Assembly: GCA_002189035.1 (NCBI GenBank)
Contig: NEEC01000016.1
Coordinates: forward strand, 1,302,001 to 1,366,000
Direction of reading: 5' to 3'
Length of the DNA: 64,000 nt
Origin: Utricularia gibba
Lineage: Eukaryota > Streptophyta > Magnoliopsida > Lamiales > Lentibulariaceae
Positions 35,278 to 47,345 of the stretch are shown piece after piece. The translations under genes were made by a program, and so were the position numbers. The number at the start of each line of letters is the position of its first letter. Position 1 is the first letter of the stretch. The notes beneath the pieces are model-generated. The model was not told the origin of the DNA. It saw only the letters and a list, made by a program, of their open reading frames with translations, and ran no database searches.

Positions 35278-36981
35278 TCACTGGGAGGGCTTCTGTTCAG
35301 CCATGGGAGGTAGAGATTCACCTGAAAAACTTGGTCTTCCGCTTTGGAAGTAAGAGTATGCTAGAGAAGCTACAACTACCGTGACTCCTGTGGCAAACGT
35401 GCCCCAGATCCATTTCTGCCTTCTCTTCCTTCTTAGTCTCAGTTGCCGTGATTTCTCTGTTATGAAATAAGGACAGCACATGAGCTCAATAAAGTGGTAA
35501 TTTTTATCTCCATGTAAAACGATTTGAGGTAAGAAACTGACCCACAATCTCTTGATTTCTTTGAGACATCTCCTGGTTCACAGCTTCATAATAGCGAAGT
35601 TTATCACACAGGCGAGCAATCTCAGTGTTCTTCATACTTACTTGAGCTTCCATCTCCTTCTCAACCTCGGCTTTTGCAAGCTCCCTTCCAATCAGCCCAG
35701 ACACAAAGTATGAAACAAGCACTTGCTGACAGATATCAGGCACAGAATCAGCTGGTTGCTCGTCAGGTGGGTAAGAACTTGGGGCCTCTGGAAGTCTTAA
35801 ACCAACATCTGATAGTTGATCACGAATCCTCCTCCACTGACATCTCATGTTATTCAGAACCTCTTCAGCTTGCTTCCTTTTCTCGATCTCCATTAGCAAA
35901 CTCATCCTCATCCCACGCAGCTCATTTTCTGTACGGGGTGTTGAGAGCTGATATCCACTTTCTGATGACAATTCTGAAACATGAGATGCAGATTATGTTA
36001 TTAAAGCATCATTACAACACGTAAAAGAAGAATAATATTTTGATCAGCAAAAAGAATGACACCTTCCCACGCGTCATAGAATTCAGAGAGAGGCGTCGTA
36101 GGATTTAAATTGCGCTCAGCTCCACAATTTCCTTCATCTTCGGCGATGCTCCTAGCAGTCACCAAGTCATGTGGGTTGATAAAATCCTCATTTTCACTAT
36201 CCTTTGCCAAGTCAAATTCGGCATAATTCATCCCACCATTTTGCTCAGGGATTCCTGTATCATCATTTGTTCCATGTCTATCATCACAAATGCTAGCAGT
36301 AGCAGAATCTTGAGGTCTCACAGGTTTACCATTACAGCCATCGTTTGACACTGCTGCCACATCCCCATTTTCTCTCAAATTGATCCCACTAGTGCTCTGC
36401 TTGCAACTCAAAATATCCTCCTCAGAGAAACTCTTCGCCAGTCTTGGGCCCCGACGCTTGTGGTTGATAATGTAAGGAGAAGGTGAGAATTGCGAAGGAG
36501 AATCAGGAAGAGGGGTTGAGACTGGCGTAGCATAGAGGGCAGGAGAAATTTCTGTCCAATGATCTTTTCTTTCCACAACTGTTCCAGCTGAAGCTGATGA
36601 GCCATTTGTTTCGTAAGGAACTGGAATTTCTTTATCCAGCTTAGCGCTCAAGAGGAGGCTAGTACCCCTGTCCAGCTTTGGAATGGTAGGGATATTGCCA
36701 TCGCTCTCCAAATTAGGAGCTGAAGAAAGGCTAGCTCCTCTTTCATGCTTTCGGTTCAAAGGAATGCTAGCACCTCTGATAAGATAAGGATTTGGAGGAA
36801 GACTAGAGCCCCTCACCTCCATCTTAGAATAGTTCCCATTCATTGAGGTTCCATTTCTTGGATTGGCAGTCACAGGTCTTCTCTGACTTTCAGGATCAAA
36901 AGGTGTTCTCACAAGTTCCATTGAGCTCATATTATCAGATTCTATAAATCTATCCAAAGCTGAAGCTGAAAAAGTCGGCAT
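35278..36981 (-). CDS. Conserved plant protein of unknown function, coiled coil plus C-terminal membrane anchor
   Basis: Exons 36981-36063, 35973-35542 and 35456-35278 are in phase and give 509 residues. The first 300 residues are Ser/Pro-rich and probably disordered, with KSFSEEDILSCK as a conserved-looking block. A Glu/Lys/Arg-rich helical segment (ENELRGMRMSLLMEIEKRKQ onward, about 320-350) looks like a coiled coil, with a second one near 410-450. A basic stretch (LRLRRKRRQK) precedes one hydrophobic segment (about 467-487), which suggests tail anchoring. A leader intron is likely at 37005-37422, with the 5' untranslated exon ending near 37423. It appears homologous to Arabidopsis At3g50910/At5g66480, which also neighbour LPPE genes. 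Function is unknown. Confidence 0.85.
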
Positions 36982-37952
36982 GGTTGTCTACTAACAAATA
37001 ACTCCTGCACACAAAATAAAAGTCAATCCAAAACAAAATTCATAAGTAGCATCCAACAGCCGATAGATGCAAAACAATTTCCAACAGTCGTAACATAATA
37101 TTTTTTGTCTCATTAGAACAAAGCATAAGTAAATAATCTTATGCCACCGAAAAATCTGAGGAACTCTGAGTAACGCCCATGAAAATCAAAGTTCCCAAAC
37201 CTCACATACCACGTAGCTTCCCAACGAGGCAAGGAGAGACTTAGAAAGAGCCGTAGTCCCTACCGCACAAAACCAACACATTAGATTAACACGCACGTCT
37301 TGACGGAGCAATGAAAAAAAAAACGAACAAAAAAACACCCAGCTTCATAGAAGAACCTGACAGGTAGGTAACATGAACAGATGGCGAATAATCACCAGAA
37401 TAAAGAAGAAAAGAAATAAAACCTCATCTCATATTCCCTAAGCGAGACGCGAATCGAAAGCTGGATCCATGAGACGACGATTCTCTCTTTCTCTCTCTCA
37501 AGCCTGCCCTGCCCGCCCTAGAAGAAGAAGAGAGGCGAGAGAGAAACAGCCCGGCAACGTATCTCTGCGCTGCTATTTCGATTCCATTTGTGGTGGGAAC
37601 AGACTGCTCGCCCGATGTCGTTGAACGATTCTCATACACCTGGTCCCGGCCCCCCGAGCTGAAGACGAAAAATTCAAATCTGAATTTCATAGCAGAACGG
37701 CGACACCCGTCCATCTAGGGCTACAAAACTCGGTCCGGCCCACGATGCATCGAATGTCACGCCATATCCGCATTTTCTCATTACTTACCTAATATTAATA
37801 AAAATTTCCTTTCCCATACCGAAGAAACAGAAAAAAATAATCTATAATAACCGGCTAATTTCTCCATCAAAGCGCAAATACGTGTGTTTTGTAATTTAGG
37901 CGTACCCAGTACGCACCTTATATGTGCCCCATATGCGTGTATATAAATATGT

Positions 37953-38149
37953 TTCGATACGTCGTTATTATTAAAAAAATTAAAATATATTATTATATTT
38001 TTATTGTTTCCATGACTACCAACCATCCACCACCATACATCATTTGATTTTTCCGACACGTCGTTATTATTAAAAAAATTAAAATTATATTTAGTCTTAT
38101 TGTTTCCATGACTCTACCAACCATTTATCACCATATATCATTTAATTTT
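37953..38149. repeat. Tandem duplication of a 99-bp unit
   Basis: ACGTCGTTATTATTAAAAAA starts at 37959 and again at 38058, and both copies continue through TATTGTTTCCATGACT, CCAACCAT and ATCATTT. The second copy differs by small indels. It is intergenic, between the leader of the tail-anchored protein gene and the gamma-CA gene. Confidence 0.85.
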
Positions 38150-38822
38150 TCCCCCTCTAATGACTGAATTTCTACTTTTTTTCATCAATATTTTTTAGAT
38201 TATTATCATTTATCAAATATCATTAATAATTGATATATTTTACATTAATAAAATAATAAAAATAATAAATTTTAAATGAATATATCGAAATGATATATAA
38301 TATAATACTTTTTAAATTTGTTGTATTCATATCTCCATACTCACGTACCCGTATCCATACAAATGACACACCCATACCCGTGCTTTGTAGAATTTCTCAT
38401 ATAAAAATTCTACCAGGATTTAGGACTTCAGACAGTCATACCAGGATTTGGGTTCTTACAACAGGATGAGTCGATCACACTGGTTGTAAAAAAAAACTAA
38501 TACAAGAATCAAGAGGCAAAAAGTCGGTAACTGTCCAAAGGACTGATCAAACTGCATGAACGCACAAGGAAGCAACAGTATTTTCAGATATGATAGCAAA
38601 CATTGTTTTCAGGCCAACTTGAAAATGAGATTTCTTCACAATTAATGGAAAAAGCGTTCCCAGTAATGGAAGTGAGAGTAATGGGAGGGCAAACAAACAA
38701 TGTACGGATGCCATAAGACATCCTAGGTTCAATCGTACATGTCCGGACATTATTGGATGTGAAAACGGTGCATTGTTGTCGTGATTATCATGGTCAACAA
38801 GAAAGCATTTGAAGATACTGTG

Positions 38823-40493
38823 TCACGAGCCAAGGGAACTACCTGACGAGAGGTGAGCATGATCCTTGACCTGCCCAGAAATTTTTTTTGCAAGTAACTT
38901 CTCAAGCTCCACTTTGTCAAGCTCCTTGGCATTCTCAGCAGCATGCGCCTGTGCCAGGTTTGCATAATTAGTAGCAGACTGGGGTATGAAAGCTATTTCC
39001 TCGTCCTTGAGCTTCCTCAAGAATTTGGCTGGATTCCCACCCCATATCTGAAACATAGGAACAAACAATTTTTTCAGGACGAAGTTGTATTTCCCCTCAT
39101 GAGTTCAACAACACCAGACATTAATTCAGAATCAGTACTTTGAGAAATTAAAGGAATTATCAAAATTTCTGACACTTCACTAAGCTGAGTGAAAGATATG
39201 GCATGGTGGAATACATCAAGATCTTTGGATGTCCTACTTTTGGCAGCTCATCAAAGTGTTAGCGGCATTTTCCAACATACCTCTCCAGAGGGTATCCTCG
39301 TATTTTGCCTGACAAGAGCTCCAGCAGCCACCATGGCATGTTTCTCAACAACCACCCCATCAAGCAACGTAGCACTCATGCCAACAAAAGCCTCATCTTC
39401 CACGGTACAACCTTGTAGCACCGCACTATGACCTGAGAACAAATTTGCAATTCATCCAGCAGCAACAGAAAGCCCAAGCATTATAAAACCACATTTTTCT
39501 AAGTCAGTTGGTTCACTGACCCACTGTGACATTGTTCCCAATAATGGTAGGCAAGACCTTCCCGCTTAAATTGGACTTTGCTACATGAAGCAGAGAATTA
39601 TCTTGTATGTTGGTTCCAGTTCCAACAGTAATGTGTTTCACATCCCCTGCATTTATAAGTTCAAGGTTTAACAGCAAAGCGAATTAAAAAAAAATGCAAC
39701 AGAGCACCATCGTCATGTAACCTGAAACATTAAAACATTTCATTTACATACCGAGAGAGTGCGCATACCTCTAAGAACGCATCCATACCAAATAGAGGAA
39801 TTACGTCCAATCTGAACATCCCCAGTGATAGATGCGCTAGGGGCCACAAATGCATCCTTATGAACTACAGGCGCTTTGTCAAATAAGTTCATGAGAGTTC
39901 TATGCCTCGACACTGTGGAAAACATTGGAAATGAGCTTACTAGTTACTTTTCCAAGCCTGGAAACCCCACAAGATGGCAGAAGAAACAGAGATTTGAGAA
40001 AAAAACAATTTTCAATGGTTCACTTTGCTGATAAGTCAAGGAATTAGAAAAAAGGGCAGTGATTCCTCGTTTTAATATGTTGTTATCAAAGACGCCTTTT
40101 GATGTTTAGGTTGGGCTGCACTGAAAAACAAGTAATAAGCTCCTGAGCTCTGATTCGAAAAAAAAAAAAAAAAGCGCCTACTGTTAGACGCAAAAAACCG
40201 AATCCACCTTCTCTAAAAGCAAGGAACAAGATTTCTAACCTATGCGGCAACATTATCATAGTCGCTCTAGTGTTAACGAAAAAACACAAAACAACATTCA
40301 TTTCTTAAACACTCCATGTTAGTTTCCATTAAATAAACCATATAGAGAAGAAGAGAGTGGCATGGCCAAGAAAATTACGCTGTTCTTGGAAAAGATAGTT
40401 CCCCTGAAGCCGAGAGCCCAGCCGATCGAGAGCTTGGCCCGTTTCCCTTACCCAGAAACCAACGGTGTAGAAAACTCGCCCCAAGGATCCCAT
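38823..40493 (-). CDS. GAMMACA: Gamma carbonic anhydrase, mitochondrial (complex I carbonic anhydrase domain)
   Basis: Exons 40493-40379, 39912-39769, 39646-39521, 39432-39281 and 39047-38823 are in phase and give 253 residues. The protein starts MGSLGRVFYTVGFWVRETGQ and continues LSRHRTLMNLFDKAP, then left-handed beta-helix repeats (ASITGDVQIGRNSSIWYGCV, TIIGNNVTVGHSAVLQGCTV, AMVAAGALVRQNTRIPSGE) and a helical tail. Family members form the matrix-exposed domain of plant mitochondrial complex I. Zinc ligands expected at positions 107, 130 and 135 read His, His and Gln. The tail after LLAKK has no resemblance to the usual ending, though total length is close to Arabidopsis GAMMACA3. I chose the ATG at 40493 over 40532 because the family starts MG-LG. 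Confidence 0.9.
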
Positions 40494-40609
40494 CTCCAAA
40501 TCAAGCTGGAGTACGCGAGTAATGCAATGCAATTAGGGATTGCGATCGAATATTGCTGGGGAAAAAGAGCGCGCAATCGATCAGCGTCAAAACTCTAGGG
40601 CGTCCACAA

Positions 40610-41275
40610 ACCAGTGAACTGAAATGCTATTTCTCCCAATTCCAAGTTGAATCCCTACTTTCAAGAAATAATTCCTGATATTTGTATTTTTAAAAAATTC
40701 AATTCCATTTTGTTTTTTAAAATTTCAAAATATTTTTAAATTGAAATATTTATAAAACGGTTTATGTTATTCGGTTAATGCAGTTTTTAAACTTGAAAAC
40801 AAATTAAAAAATTATTAATTAATTAAATTTATTGTGAAATTAAGGACATATTCTAACCTAATTTTTAAAAAATAACTTATACTTCTTAAAAAATAGAAGT
40901 TAAAAAAAGAAATAAAAGTAGAAGTTGTTTTATGAAAATTTATAAATAATGTTTCAATTCTTGTATTTATTTTTAATTTTCATTTTCATGTTAAATTTCA
41001 AATCTATCCTTCTATTAAAAATAAGTTGTCATTTATTCATTTATAAAATAAGATCAATATTGATAATATTAACAATTAAATGAGAATAATAATATTGTTG
41101 AATCAAATAAACCGTCAAACATGAAATACATAAATATATTGAACTTGGATAATAAACGATTACAAATAAATTATTTATTTGAATGAAAAACACAATCAAA
41201 GCACATTAGTCATAATGAACATTTTTGGTTTTATGAGTTAGCTTGATTATGGTAAATTTTTCATAATTCATTATT
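40610..41275. other. AT-rich intergenic DNA, no gene
   Basis: This is the upstream side of the gamma-CA gene, with no open frame of note. It forms the left border of the transposon cluster. Confidence 0.4.
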
Positions 41276-41282
41276 GTCAGCA

Positions 41283-42300
41283 TCAAGTATAAGTAAAAAA
41301 TTGTGTATCACTATCGTAGCTAAACACAAGTTGCATTTGTTTTCTGAATGACAAGTTATGAGGAAAATCATTTTTCATATGAAATCTGTTTTTCCATATT
41401 CTAAAAGTTCGCTCAATACAGTTGCATATTGACGAGTGTCTATAATTGAAAAATTCTTGTGCAATTCTAAAACCATGGGTACATTGAAAATTGGGTAAAT
41501 GATACCATTGATTGTGGAATGTAGACATGTAACCTTTGGTATTAGAGAATCTTGAATCTACTAAGTAAACTTACTAGGTGGTGGTTTTGGAAAATTGCAA
41601 TAATTATCTCCTAAGCATTGGCATAACAACCTATTATCATAAAAGATGTCTTCATTTCTGACCAGTACAAAAACAAAACACATGTTAAAGTTGCAAATGG
41701 CCAGAATGTTTTGGGTCAGTTCTCCCTTACGTCCAATAAAACAAATGCGATCAGCGACATGAACTAAGGCCCTAACATGCATACCATCAATTGCAACAAT
41801 ACATGCTTTAAAAAAGGATAATAGTTATCATTTAATTGAATATATAGATCAATCGTGAGATATGCATCTAGAGGCTGAACCCATACGATGGACATTCAGA
41901 TTAAGGCTTGTAATACGTTGTTGAAAGTCTTGTGGATAGTATTGGTCCTACGCTGGAAAAACTTTTATAAAGAACGATTTGTTTCTTGATGTTTGACTAC
42001 TTCAAGGAACATGACTAATTTTTCAACAACTTTTGATCTTATCTAGAAATCATAATCATTCACAAGTAAATGGCAGAGTTAGAGAAAAATAGTAATGTTC
42101 ATCCACAAAGAGTTGTATGTCCTACGATAATGGGCATTAAGTATATTGAGAAGCAAAGACCAACCACTAACTTGTCTATTATTGAAAGGTTGTTTGATCA
42201 TATAGTGCTCATGATAGATGGCTGGTGCTCCTATGACTTGAAATGTTTGATGTAATGCATGCGTGCCATCATCGGGATCAATATTGACTTATGAAGAATG
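41283..42300 (-). pseudogene. PIF/Harbinger transposase remnant (copy 2, different subfamily)
   Basis: Minus-strand blocks in order: FLEVVKHQETNRSL near 42010, HKTFNNVLQALI near 41910, IVAIDGMHVRALV near 41800-41750, DRICFIGRKGELTQNILAIC with FNMCFVFVL near 41760-41650, and at 41528-41283 YHLPNF, FNYRHSSICNCIERTFRIWK. These follow the Harbinger DDE order (helical N part, 'AIDG.H', 'GRKG..TQN.LA.C', 'NYRHSS..N.IER.F'). The frame changes and stops show that it is inactive. Its central motif differs from copies 1 and 3. Confidence 0.8.
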
Positions 42301-42399
42301 AGGAGAATTATCCAATGAAAACATGATTGAAGAATGCAACTACTAAATATGAATATTTATAGTGATAAGAAATAAAAAATAAAAGCCATAAAGAAGTAA

Positions 42400-42560
42400 C
42401 AGTCACGAGAAAATGGAAATAAAGTCACGAGATAATGGATTAAAGTCACAAGAAAGTGGAGATAATGTCACAAGAAAGTAATTTTTTTTACAAAATAACA
42501 AAAATAAAATCATGAGAAAGAGGAATTATCTTCATAAAAAAGATGAAATAAAAGTCACAA
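42400..42560. repeat. Short minisatellite, about 22-24 bp units
   Basis: The motif GTCACRAGAAARTGGA recurs about every 22-24 bp from 42402 to 42478 (GTCACGAGAAAATGG, GTCACGAGATAATGG, GTCACAAGAAAGTGG, GTCACAAGAAAGTAA). Looser copies follow to about 42570. It lies within the span between the two ORF remnants of the copy 2 element. Confidence 0.7.
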
Positions 42561-42913
42561 TAAAGTAAAAACGTTACATTAGTCTTGAATTACAACAACA
42601 TCAAATCTTTTGTGGTGAACTAGCATTTGATCTAATATTTATAAATCGAGAGTAGTTCGAGGATTGGGAAGTGCTCATGCGACTCTTCAAATATGTTATG
42701 CGTTTATCATCAATGTCAATGGTTAAGAAAATATGATATTTCACTATCTTGGCAAGTGGTGCATTCTCTTGCATCATAAAACATTACCACCAAAACCTTA
42801 ACACACTCTTCTACAGGTCATAGATCATCCTTCATTAAACGACGTCCATTATCTTCAGCAATCTGCTTGATCGACTTCGCGATAATGTCTAAGTTACTTC
42901 CCTTTCCACTTTT

Positions 42914-43700
42914 TCATTTCCTTGGTTGTTCTTTTCGTAGACTATTACCGGATATACGATTAAAACTATGACCTGAAGGTGGTGTACCAAAGTCATTAAC
43001 TATAGGTTCATAAGTCCAATCAAAATTGTTATCCTTCATCTCAAAGACACATTCAAATTCATCATCCATCCCGACTAGTAGAATTCCAAAGCTTGGTATG
43101 TAGCTATCTTGACTAATAGTAATGATACCACTGAAGAGTTGTTCCATGAGTTCTTTGTGTGGTGGCAATGCATCATGAAATTTTTTAGTTTCCTTATTCT
43201 CCTACAAGCAAGAAAATCAAACAATAAAAACGAAATTATCACCATACAAGGTATCAAATACTACTAAAACCAATAATATAGATCATTAAAATAGAATGAA
43301 CAAACTTAAAGAATAAATTACCACAATCCTTTTTGCTCACCATTCATCATTAGTAAGTATCATGTTTTTTGTCATATCTCAACCTACACCAATCCAATTC
43401 ACAAATCGAATCCACAAAGTCCATAATGCTAGAAGATCACACCACTTATTCTTAATTTGTTTCATTGAATACTCATCTTTAGTTTGGCTAGTTAGTTTAT
43501 TGAGAATATTCAACAAACAAATCTTATTGAATGATGTAGTAGGTAGATTTCCACCACAAACCTCAGCCAGGCAAATCTCGAGAAATAAAAAAACTCGTTT
43601 AGAGATCTGCTTCCATTTTGAACTACGTTTTTTGTTAGTTTCATTACCTCCAACACTTTTTTCCCCTTGTCCATCACTATGTTACAAAGCCAAAACAAAG
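42914..43700 (-). pseudogene. Myb/SANT-like ORF remnant paired with Harbinger copy 2
   Basis: The minus strand reads FNKICLLNILNKLTSQ, then MKQIKNKWCDLLALW near 43540-43440 and NDEW near 43340, matching the Myb/SANT-like domain of Harbinger accessory proteins ('K.LKN.W..LK..W...'). The segment 43168-42914 (HKELMEQLFSG, then NDFGTPPSGHSFNRIS) fits the C-terminal part of such proteins. Stops break it. It shares orientation with the transposase remnant at 41283-42300. Confidence 0.6.
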
Positions 43701-44639
43701 GAAAAAAAAATTAAAGAAATATACTAAAATTAGTTGAAGACATCTATATTAATGGAGTAATATAAAAAAAAACTATTAAGCATGAAAAATTACAGTAATA
43801 TTAAACGTAGAGCAAGTCATAAATTAATATCTCACAATATAAAAGGACAACTCAGAATTTTTTTTAAACAAAATAGTGCAACGTTTATGATACAACAAGT
43901 TTTCAATCCAAAGTCCGCTATTAAATGTAACAAAAGTAGTAGCAACTCAGCTACAACATTAAATGCAATTTTAAAAAAAGCTCAGCCACAACTCACGTAT
44001 TTATCTCCACCCTAGTTAAGAAGCAAGGATCCAATTCAAACTGAAATTAATATCGGAAAAAATTGGAGCAACAAAAAAAGGCGTTATCTTTGGAATTATA
44101 AAGACCTTCCAACAAATGTCACTCCTAAAAAGCATGTTATTCAATTTAGATTGAAATCATAATTGGGTGTAAAATCACTAAACCCTAAAGCATTGTCGAA
44201 GGGTATAGAATGCATGGAAATTGAATGAAATATTGAATATATTGTTGTAATGAAGGATAAATTTTTAAATTTACAATGAGAAGTAAGAATAAGAAGTGAG
44301 AATAAACCGTAAACCGTGCGGTTTAGATTTAAAAATAAAAAAATTTTAAAAAATTTTTAAAAATTTTAAAAAAATTAAAAACAATTAAAAAAATTTTAAA
44401 AAATTTTAAAAATTTAAAATAAAATTAAAAAATGTATATTATTTTTTACACTTTTCTCAAGCACGCATACTAAGGAAGTGAGTGCCTGAAAAATCTTCTC
44501 TAACACTGATGGAATCTAAATCGATTTTCGCCCTTAACAAACACCCCTTCCCAAACACACTCACGACAGATGTAGGTGCTTAGAAAATGGTCTCAGATAC
44601 CCTCACGACACACTCTCTTAAATTACACACTTATTTTTC

Positions 44640-45874
44640 ATCTTGTTCACAAATGGCAATATACTAAAATCATTGAAAAGGTCATAATATTTTATGGAAT
44701 ATCTGATAGAATTTTTTCTATTTCTTTGGATAATGCCTCTGCAAATACAAATGTTATAGACATTTTGAAAAGTAACATGAATCCTATGTTAAATAATATT
44801 TTTTTCCACATTAGATGCACTTGTCATATATTAAATTTGTGTGCTCAAAATGGTTTGAAAGAATGTGAAAATTTTTTAACTCCTATTCGTGATTTAATTA
44901 GTATGATTAGAACTTCCCCTAATAAAAGAGATGATTTTAAAAGGATTTGTCAAGAAAGTAACATCTCTTATCGTAAATTTAAAAATAATTGTCCAACTAG
45001 ATGGAACTCTACATTTGACATGTTACAATTTCTTGACTCATTCTATTTTTGAAAAAATAAGAGGTTTAGTAAATTTATTAGAAATATTTTATTCTTGTAC
45101 TAAGATTTTGAGTGGTATTTACTATTCAACTTCTCAACTTGTGCTTTCATGTATTTGTAAAATTTCGTTTGCTTTTTATGACCATCAAAGTGATTGTGAT
45201 TTTTTGGGAGACGTAGTGTGAAATATGAAAAATAAGTTTTTGAAATATTTTGATGAAATCCCACATTTGTTTCTTATTGCACCTATTTCGGATCCCCGGG
45301 TTAAGTCTAGAGGTATGAAAATATTACTTGAATGTATTTCAGAATCATTTAGTGTGGATGATGTTACTTTTCCATTAAAAATTGTGAAGAAATAGATGTT
45401 GATGCCAATAATGTTCTACGTGCCATGTATTCCCTTTATGCTTCTAAATACAGTGATCTTAGTGTTCCTATTCCTAAAGCATGTAACAAGTCGACATTTG
45501 GTAGTGGCAATCCAATGGACATTATTCGTAGGAAACATAGTTCATTTGTGTCGTCCTCTTCATCATCTTCATTAAACTCTGTTGATCAAATTACACTTTA
45601 CAATAATACTCCTATTGTTGAGGGTGTTGATGATGACAACTTTGATATATTGGGTTGGTGGAAGACAAATTCTACTACTTACCCTATCTTGGCTAGAATG
45701 GCCAAAGATCTTCTAACACCTTCAATATCTACAATGGCATCTGAAAGTGCGTTTAGTGCAGGGGGACGAGTTCTCAAACACAAGCGCTCCAAATTGAACG
45801 TAGAGACTCTGGAGGCATGCATTTGTCTAAAGGATTGGTTGGAGGTTGTGAAAAGAAATCAAACCTTATCCTAA
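44640..45874 (+). pseudogene. hAT-family transposase remnant (RICESLEEPER-like)
   Basis: Blocks in order: IFSISLDNASANTNVIDILK (44712 onward), HIRCTCHILNLCAQNG, NNCPTRWNSTFDML (near 44980), IPHLFLIAPISDPRVKSRG (near 45250), then in the open frame 45425-45874 DILGWWKTNSTTYPILARMA, MASESAFSAGGRVL and LKDWLE. These are the hAT core and C-terminal dimerisation motifs ('LDNAS.N', 'RCA.H.LNL', 'P.RWNST', 'LDPR.K', 'WW...YP.L...A', 'S.FS.GGR'). At least three frame breaks make it non-functional. A BED zinc finger was not found upstream. Confidence 0.85.
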
Positions 45875-46029
45875 AGTTCAAGTGAAGATGAAGTTGAAGA
45901 CTCCTAAATTGGAAACATTTAGTGCTTCATGAAATAATATTACTTTGTAAAAAAATGTTATATTCAACTTTTTAATTTGTCTAAAGGATTGGCTTGAAAT
46001 TTGGTCACTGACTCGCAAGCATCCTCCCG

Positions 46030-46395
46030 AGGCACCCACATGAGGGAAGAGGGTATCTGGAAAACTGTCTCAAATACTCCTTTTCAGACACCCATATAAG
46101 AGAGCTGGGTGCCTGGAAATCACTCTTGCCAGACACCCACACAATGTATTATTTTATAGGTGCCGTCCAACTCTCTTTCCTGAATACCTTCCCGAGACAC
46201 CAACATGAGGAAAGAGGTTGTCTGGAAAATTATCTCAAATGCTCCTTCCCAAGCACCCATATAAGAGAAGTGGGTGCCTGGAAATGGCCTTACCCACTCT
46301 GTCCAAACACCCACACAAGCATTGTGGGTGCCTGGAAAAGGATACCCGACTCTCTTTCCAGACACCCACATGAGGCAATGTCGGTGTCTGGAAAA
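46030..46395. repeat. Tandem array of about 56-bp hairpin-forming units
   Basis: The motif GGGTGCCTGGAAA or a variant recurs near 46048, 46107, 46159 (partial), 46215, 46272, 46326 and 46382, so the period is 52-59 bp. Each is preceded by a complementary block of the type CAGACACCCA or AAGCACCCATA, so each unit can fold back. Related single copies occur near 44457, 44545, 46590 and 52628. This looks like the subterminal repeat region of a DNA transposon. Confidence 0.8.
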
Positions 46396-47103
46396 TGATC
46401 TAAGCGACAGACGAATATTCTTTATTTATTAAAATTAATTTACAGTATTTAGGATATGTAAAATCATTTCATTTTCAAATTTTTATATTCCAATTAATAC
46501 AACAACAAATTTTTATGATTATGAAAATTAAGAATACTTTCAAAGATTGCGCAATTCCCAAATTTCGGGTACGAGTGCCTAATTTTTCATTTCTTGTGCC
46601 AGTCGCCCACATTAGCGATTCTGGGTGCCTCAAAATTGGAGTATTAATTAGACCATGGGTTCGCATCGATTCAAACGTCCGGCACACACCTTGTCTAAAA
46701 ACAATGAAAGCTATTATCGACAACCTACAAAAGTAGGGACATCATTGCGCGTAATCATTAGCTTATGATTTGGTGTATTAAACCAAATCCCCACGCACCC
46801 ATTCACAACGCTACACATCACCACCCCAGTCCCCACTTTACTCACTCCCCACGTTGTCAATTAAGACAACCCTAATCCCCACCCATCTGGTAAGAAAAAT
46901 TTCTTACCTCTTTCCCCCTCCCTCCCAGCCGAAAGCGACCGGACGCCCCCACAGTCCCACCACCTACTTGGAGTGTTGTTTAAATTAAACAAGATAAGTG
47001 ATTTATTTTCCACCATGGGTTGATGATCTATGTTCCAAATTGTAATACCTTGTTGAATTATTGTAGTTTGAATTTTTATACAATACCTATGGGTTTTTGT
47101 AGA

Positions 47104-47345
47104 TGCACACTTCTGAAAAATTGAGAACTAGATTCTTGATACCGGATGAATATGAGATATGGGACAAAGAACCGGATTAGTTGATTGAGAGTGAAATTCC
47201 AAACCGTGTGGGTCCAATGGGATTTGCCTTAAGCACGGAGCATTTCCGTTGTGGTTTGCGCTTACCATTATTGCCCTTTTTAGAAGAAATATTAGAATGT
47301 TTAAAGATTCCTTTATCTCATTTGACTCCAAGATCTATCTCATGT
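47104..47345 (+). pseudogene. Gypsy-type 'Transposase_28'-like domain fragment
   Basis: After a leader with C-rich sequence (46780-46960), the forward strand reads TRFLIPDEYEIWDKEPD, stop, then PMGFALSTEHFRCGLRLPLL followed by PFLEEIL and LKIPLSHLTP. The 'F..GLR.PL.PF...L....I...QL.P' pattern is that of the plant domain named putative gypsy-type transposon (Transposase_28). It directly precedes the phosphatase-like fragment and resembles the ORF at 50352. Confidence 0.5.

Noticed and set aside
42400-42580. Possible CRISPR-like array
   Set aside because: The organism is a plant; the units are contiguous minisatellite repeats without distinct spacers.
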